Part shown: piece after piece, positions 6,766 to 10,662 of the stretch
Layout: the number at the start of each line of letters is the position of its first letter
Position numbering within the stretch: the stretch's first letter is position 1
From: Candidatus Cloacimonas sp. SDB
Lineage (GTDB): Bacteria; Cloacimonadota; Cloacimonadia; Cloacimonadales; TCS61
Direction of reading: 5' to 3'
NCBI GenBank assembly: GCA_001412425.1
Contig: LKUH01000392.1
Location: forward strand, 1-10,662
DNA: 10,662 nt
Translations under genes and position numbers: made by a program
Notes under the pieces: generated by a model
Told to the model about the DNA's origin: nothing
Databases searched by the model: none
The model's input: the letters and a program-made list of their open reading frames with translations, nothing else

Positions 6766-8031
6766 TTAGCCATCCGAATCTGAATTTCTGCCTGATTGTA
6801 TCCAGTTATTTTGTAGGAGTGTCTGGTATTTTCCTGGGATCATCATGAGATGATTACCGGGAGGATTTTTTAACAACTCATTTAGAAAAGAATTATCAGC
6901 AAGATGTACATCAATCTGGGTTCGGCACAGGTTATTTTCCTGTAAATTTCTGGTTATTTTTCCTGCGGTGATCCAGAGTCTGTTCAAATCTTTACCTCCA
7001 ATTCTAACAATGGTAACAGGTATAAGCGGTAAACAGCCTTTTATTCCCACTCCTGTTCCGGATTCAAAATGGGAAAGAATCGAGTAACTGGAAATTAGAT
7101 CAAAAGATATTGTACAGTGAGCAAGGGTTAATGTATTGTTTTTTAAATCGATCCTGGCAGGATTCGCCATCCAGCAATTCTGTCCGGTAGTTTTCTTAAC
7201 CCAGAGCATAGTTAAATGACTGACAAGATCACCTTCGCAGGAAGCAGAAATATTCTCATTGTTCAATTTAGCCAGAGCATAACAGCCGGTAGTGTTCAAT
7301 TGAGTCACAAGATCGAAACACCGTAAGGAAATGGAGTCTAACCTGTATTCATCTATAATTTCTTTTAAAGCTGCATAAACTTTGCCGGAATTGAGCAGAT
7401 CTTCCCGATTCGGTCCGTTAATAGAAGTTGCATTTTCACAGAACATTTTTTGTTCCGGGATCAATTCAGTGATTTCCAGACGGGTAAATTTTTTGATAAG
7501 AATGTCAATATCAATTAACGCAACTTCTGCACCCCAGACCTGTTTAACGATTGAAAATTCTGGAGAGCTGGCGATCAGCCAATCAGACGGCAATCCGATG
7601 AGTCCGATTCTATGGTTTTCCAGAGGTTTTGAATTTTTGAAATCCTTCAGGTAGGCGTGAATTTCTGCAACAGTATCTTTATCGTGATCTGAAGAAAGGT
7701 AGAAAATACGCCCGGTCTGATTTTTCTGATTGAGACTGGCGAGCAGTTCAAAAGCTGCCGGCAGGGAATTGTTTTCTGGATAAGTAAGCAGTATGATGGG
7801 TCTAAGGGGATATTTCCTGTTACGTTTTTCGATCAGGGTAAGAATTTTATTTTCTACACCTCCGGAAATGACAAAATAGATCAGATCTTTTTCTGTTTCA
7901 ATATCGCTTTCGGAAAATCTCTCGATGTCTTGTTCTGCTAAGAGATGAAAATATTTCTGATTGATTGACTCAATCTTTTTTTCCGTCATGAATTCTGATG
8001 CAACAGCCAGATACTTGAGAGATTCAGCCAT
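6766..8031 (-). CDS. L-fucose/L-arabinose isomerase-like protein, substrate unknown
   Basis: The 421-residue protein has the general pattern of the FucI/AraA isomerase superfamily: an N-terminal alpha/beta region (about 1-180, with a strand-loop-strand IGLIGLPSDWL at 142-152) and a C-terminal catalytic-type half. In the second half I see SISLRCFDL (233-241), SASCEGDL (262-269, with E266 in the position of a metal-ligand glutamate), LAHCTISFDL (303-312), SHFESGTGVGIKGCLPL (320-336), CRTQIDVHL (369-377) and PPGNHLMMIPG (390-400, with H394 where the family carries its catalytic histidine). A residue that is Asp in FucI (D361) appears to be Asn here (N290 in MANPARID), by spacing only. No signal peptide or membrane helix is seen, so it is probably cytoplasmic. 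It starts 7 bp after the nuclease stop and ends 5 bp before the ATL start. I see no sugar transporter, kinase or aldolase nearby. It could be an isomerase of an unidentified sugar or a non-catalytic relative. Confidence 0.6.
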   Translation of the reverse strand: MAESLKYLAVASEFMTEKKIESINQKYFHLLAEQDIERFSESDIETEKDLIYFVISGGVENKILTLIEKRNRKYPLRPIILLTYPENNSLPAAFELLASLNQKNQTGRIFYLSSDHDKDTVAEIHAYLKDFKNSKPLENHRIGLIGLPSDWLIASSPEFSIVKQVWGAEVALIDIDILIKKFTRLEITELIPEQKMFCENATSINGPNREDLLNSGKVYAALKEIIDEYRLDSISLRCFDLVTQLNTTGCYALAKLNNENISASCEGDLVSHLTMLWVKKTTGQNCWMANPARIDLKNNTLTLAHCTISFDLISSYSILSHFESGTGVGIKGCLPLIPVTIVRIGGKDLNRLWITAGKITRNLQENNLCRTQIDVHLADNSFLNELLKNPPGNHLMMIPGKYQTLLQNNWIQSGRNSDSDG

Positions 8032-8038
8032 TTGAATT

Positions 8039-8923
8039 TTACTGAAGAATGGAGTTCAGAAGATTTAACAATCTGTAGGCTGCCGCTGTAATTCGGTGCT
8101 CATAAATTCTTTGAGCCATTGTATGATATTCTTCCGAAAGTGGAACAGCATCTGAAGGATTGTCGCTTACAGGCAGGTCAAATTTTAAATGAACATTTTC
8201 ATAAAGAATATTCAAGCTTTCCACCGCCCAGTCATAGACATTTTGGGCAGAATCCGCTGCTTGAAATTCAGCTTCTGGAAAGAGTTTTATCAGTCTATTG
8301 CTGGTGGCTTTAATGTTTTCGTAATCTGAAATGTTCCCTGGAAGTTTGTCCCAGTAAGAATGAAGTTTTATGGGATCAAAACCATTTCTGACCCAATATT
8401 TGTTACCCCCTCTGTCTCCTTCCGGGAATTCTTCACTTTTTACACTGGCACAGTGCATTGGCTGGTGAATATCTGCCACCAGATGGATCAGCCAGGATAA
8501 ATAAACTGCTTTTTCCACTTCACTTCCCGTCTTAATCAAATTCACGCTTTTTTCTATTGCATAAATTATATCATTAGAGGGAGATTCCCGGGTTGTATCG
8601 CTAATTCCGGTTTCCCTGCAGATAAAGAAATTTACGTAATGCCATTCGGGGTGGTTGTACATGCTTTCAGTCTTCTTGATCTCGTCTGCCCATGAGCTTG
8701 CCCTCATCATAAGAAAACTGCCTTCTTCGAGACCTTCCGGCTTTTCTTCTATCCAGGTTCCATATTCGGGATGATTTTTTAAAATATCTTCCATTTCAGT
8801 TTGTATTTCATGATCTGCTTTTTCAAATACAAGGGCAGCAACGATTTCGTGTCCCGTACTATTCCAGGCCGAAAGATAAAATGGAATAACGATTAATATA
8901 AGTATGATATTGTTTAATTTCAT
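8039..8923 (-). CDS. Secreted S1/P1-family zinc nuclease
   Basis: This family cleaves single-stranded DNA and RNA and removes 3'-phosphates from nucleotides with a trinuclear zinc centre, usually outside the cytoplasm. Numbered from the ATG at 8923, all expected ligands are present: W20 (alpha-amino group and carbonyl of the mature N-terminus), H25, D80 (SWADE), H95 (EWHYVN), H147, D151 and H157 (LIHLVADIHQPMH), H188 and D192 (LHSYWD). The spacings between them match nuclease P1. The first 19 residues form a Sec signal peptide ending LSA, so cleavage before W20 would free the exact N-terminal Trp needed for zinc binding. I prefer the ATG at 8923 (294 residues) over the ATG at 8935 (298 residues), because GAGGA lies 5 nt before the former and nothing before the latter. 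It is the first gene of a three-gene operon. The likely role is nucleic-acid scavenging for phosphate or nucleosides. Confidence 0.93.
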   Translation of the reverse strand: MKLNNIILILIVIPFYLSAWNSTGHEIVAALVFEKADHEIQTEMEDILKNHPEYGTWIEEKPEGLEEGSFLMMRASSWADEIKKTESMYNHPEWHYVNFFICRETGISDTTRESPSNDIIYAIEKSVNLIKTGSEVEKAVYLSWLIHLVADIHQPMHCASVKSEEFPEGDRGGNKYWVRNGFDPIKLHSYWDKLPGNISDYENIKATSNRLIKLFPEAEFQAADSAQNVYDWAVESLNILYENVHLKFDLPVSDNPSDAVPLSEEYHTMAQRIYEHRITAAAYRLLNLLNSILQ

Positions 8924-8928
8924 TCTTT

Positions 8929-8933
8929 TCCTC
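8929..8933 (-). promoter_or_regulatory. Ribosome binding site that decides the nuclease start
   Basis: GAGGA on the minus strand lies 5 nt upstream of the ATG at 8923. The earlier in-frame ATG (8935) overlaps this site on its upstream side and has only AT-rich sequence before it, so the shorter product with a clean signal peptide is favoured. Confidence 0.65.
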
Positions 8934-8954
8934 ATGTGATTATTTTAATAAGAC

Positions 8955-8983
8955 AAAATATTTTAAAAAAGGTTTTCTGGCAA
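8955..8983 (-). promoter_or_regulatory. Candidate promoter of the nuclease operon
   Basis: On the minus strand, TTGCCA (8983-8978, 5 of 6 to TTGACA) is separated by 17 bp from TATTTT (8960-8955, 4 of 6 to TATAAT). Transcription would begin about 25 bp before the nuclease ATG. The -10 lies in a perfect AAAATATTTT palindrome (8955-8964). The position, in the 83-bp gap after the kinase stop, makes it plausible as the start of the nuclease, isomerase-like and ATL operon. Confidence 0.42.
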
Positions 8984-9006
8984 AGAGTAAATTTATAATT
9001 GATTAA

Positions 9007-10662
9007 TTAAAATTCAGTAAAGGTTTTAAGAACAAGATTATTAAATTTAAGCATAAACTTAGTCCCGTTATTATTTTCTATTTCAACTTCGGCTTTAATC
9101 TGATCTGACAGAATATGAATTAGTAGTGCTCCAAGAGTATTTGCCTGGACCAGCGTGAAGTTTTCCGGAATACCTATACCATTATCAGTAATCTCTAAAT
9201 GAAACTCTTCATTTTCCAGTTGTTTAAAGTTAACTAAAATCTTTCCCTTTTCTTTGTCAGGAACATCTTGAAAGGCATGTTTTAAAGAATTTGTGATAAT
9301 TTCATTGATGATAAGCCCAAGCGGGATGACTATATTAATATCAAGCTCAACGTTATCTATATCTGTTACTATTTCAACCTTTTTATTGGAGATGTTGTGA
9401 CTGTAGTACAGATCGATTATTAAAGAAGAAAGATATCTTTCAAAATTTATTTTAGTGAAACTTCCCGACATAAAGACTTTATTGTAAGCTTGGGTCATTG
9501 TCTGCATCCGATTCTGGAAGTTCAATAAAATATCATCTATATTAATATTGTTAAGAAATCTGGTTTGCAATCTTATTATACTGGTAATGATCTGCATATT
9601 GTTTTTTACCCGGTGATGTATTTCTTTCAGGAGAGATTCTTTCTCGTTAAGCTGATCTTGTATTTGAAGTTCATAGTTTTTCCGTTCGTAAGCGTATCCG
9701 AAGATATCAGCAAGAACGGTTACCAGGGCCAGATATTTATCTGACCAGAGGCAGGAATCTGTGTCGTAGCAAAAACCAGTAAAGGCTCTTAATTTGTTAT
9801 TAGCTCTTACTGGAATAATGATAGTATTTGTGAATAAATTTTCAGTTAATAATTTATTTTCTGCTAATACTGCCGGATTTTCTTCTTTATAAAGATCTAT
9901 GATCTGGTTTTGATCCAATTTAGCCAGTAGATTCTGCAGATCCTTAAGATCCAGTTCCGAAAATTCACTAAAATCTGTTTTGTTACTGGTATCAGACCAG
10001 TTATAACTCTTTTTTAGGGTCTTATGTCCTTGATCTATTTCATAGAGAAATACATGGGAAGCTTTAATAAATTTCCCAAATTCAGCCAGGGTTTCCATAA
10101 CTGAAGCTGATAAATCGTAAACACCCAAAAATCTGTGAGAAATTGAAGAAAGCAGTGATTCATAATCAAGTCTTAATTTCATTTCATCTTCAATTTTTTT
10201 ACGTTTGGTTATATCGCGGTAAATACCAAGAATTCCTTTCAATTCTCCTGCATCATTATATTCCGGACGGGCAGTAACAGCCAGATAAATAATTTTGTCT
10301 GCTTCATTAATAATTTCAATTTCATATTGGGCTGAACTACCGGAATTGATCTTTTCTGATTCAGACTGAATTATGTCTAATGAGCGGGAAGTTGTAAATT
10401 CGATTAGATTTCTGCCGACAAGTTCCCCTTTTCCTGTTCCAAAGATTCTTTCGGCAGCGGAGTTGGCAAAGGTAATATTCTCACTAAGATCTACAATTGC
10501 GACCCCTTCTCCCAGATTTTCCAGAATATGCCGGTGATACTTCTCGCTGGAGCAGAGTTTTTCATAAGTTTTTTTGATCTCTTCCGTTTGCTTTTTCACC
10601 TCATTTTCCAGATTTTCATTGAGCAGGTTAATTTCTTTATTTTTTTCATCAAGACTATGTTT
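9007..10662 (-). CDS. Sensor histidine kinase, PAS-GAF-HisKA_2-HATPase (partial, N-terminus beyond window)
   Basis: The frame remains open to the right edge, so the GTG at 10599 is very unlikely to be the true start. The 21 codons before it encode a charged coiled coil (including LDEKNKEINLLNENLENEV) of the sort that links a sensor or receiver domain to a PAS domain. Numbered with the GTG codon as 1: PAS domain about 24-133 (NITFANSAAERIFG, then GILGIYRDITKRK); GAF-like domain about 150-305; a HisKA_2 dimerisation region with LLKEIHHRVKNNMQIITSII (323-342), the phosphorylated His probably H329; and a HATPase domain with N box NEIITNSLKHAF (432-443), G1 box DNGIGIP (472-478), a G2-like TLGALLIHIL (488-497) where many relatives read LGLQLV, and NNGTKFMLKF (510-519). 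It would autophosphorylate and pass phosphate to a response regulator, none of which is in view. I see no membrane helix in the visible part. The signal is unknown. Confidence 0.92.
   Translation of the reverse strand, partial: KHSLDEKNKEINLLNENLENEVKKQTEEIKKTYEKLCSSEKYHRHILENLGEGVAIVDLSENITFANSAAERIFGTGKGELVGRNLIEFTTSRSLDIIQSESEKINSGSSAQYEIEIINEADKIIYLAVTARPEYNDAGELKGILGIYRDITKRKKIEDEMKLRLDYESLLSSISHRFLGVYDLSASVMETLAEFGKFIKASHVFLYEIDQGHKTLKKSYNWSDTSNKTDFSEFSELDLKDLQNLLAKLDQNQIIDLYKEENPAVLAENKLLTENLFTNTIIIPVRANNKLRAFTGFCYDTDSCLWSDKYLALVTVLADIFGYAYERKNYELQIQDQLNEKESLLKEIHHRVKNNMQIITSIIRLQTRFLNNINIDDILLNFQNRMQTMTQAYNKVFMSGSFTKINFERYLSSLIIDLYYSHNISNKKVEIVTDIDNVELDINIVIPLGLIINEIITNSLKHAFQDVPDKEKGKILVNFKQLENEEFHLEITDNGIGIPENFTLVQANTLGALLIHILSDQIKAEVEIENNNGTKFMLKFNNLVLKTFTEF

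Noticed and set aside
7382..7654. Plus-strand frame of 90 codons inside the isomerase-like gene
   Set aside because: It is opposite the coding strand of a well-supported 421-residue gene and has no family resemblance.

Overview
The window is AT-rich bacterial chromosome with short intergenic gaps. It holds nine protein-coding genes, two of them cut by the window edges. I see no rRNA, tRNA, CRISPR array, insertion sequence, phage gene or long repeat. An oxygen-sensitive two-subunit class I fumarase beside a malic enzyme points to an anaerobe. The gene content and protein style (YfhO-like membrane protein, secreted S1/P1 nuclease, PAS/GAF/HisKA_2 kinase) would fit an FCB-group or Cloacimonadota-like lineage, but that placement is inference from general familiarity, not from a marker gene.

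Layout, left to right. (1) The minus-strand gene from 1186 to the left edge encodes the N-terminal 395 residues of a polytopic membrane protein resembling the YfhO family. (2) A divergent spacer of 173 bp (1187-1359) carries a candidate promoter and a small dyad, followed by uvrB on the plus strand (1360-3354), a complete nucleotide-excision-repair helicase. (3) After a 161-bp gap with a TATAAT-like box comes a compact plus-strand operon: fumarase alpha (3516-4361), fumarase beta (4398-4958) and an NAD(P)-dependent malic enzyme (4970-6433, TTG start). Together they would convert fumarate to malate and then to pyruvate plus CO2, giving a route between the C4 dicarboxylates and pyruvate. (4) Converging on this operon is a tight minus-strand trio read from 8923 down to 6446: a secreted S1/P1-type zinc nuclease, a protein of L-fucose/L-arabinose-isomerase-like type with unknown substrate, and an alkyltransferase-like (ATL) DNA-lesion-recognition protein. 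The gaps inside the trio are 7 and 5 bp, and a plausible promoter lies just upstream of the nuclease. (5) The last gene, minus strand from the right edge to 9007, is the C-terminal part of a sensor histidine kinase with a coiled coil, PAS, GAF-like, HisKA_2 and HATPase domains. Its sensor end lies outside the window and no response regulator is visible.

The genes form separate functional units: envelope protein, DNA repair, carbon metabolism, the nuclease/isomerase-like/ATL trio, and signalling. The trio is the least expected combination. Its middle gene is the one protein here without a confident biochemical role. The ATL protein and UvrB act in the same repair pathway in other organisms, although here they are in separate transcription units. 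No clear previously undescribed system is visible.
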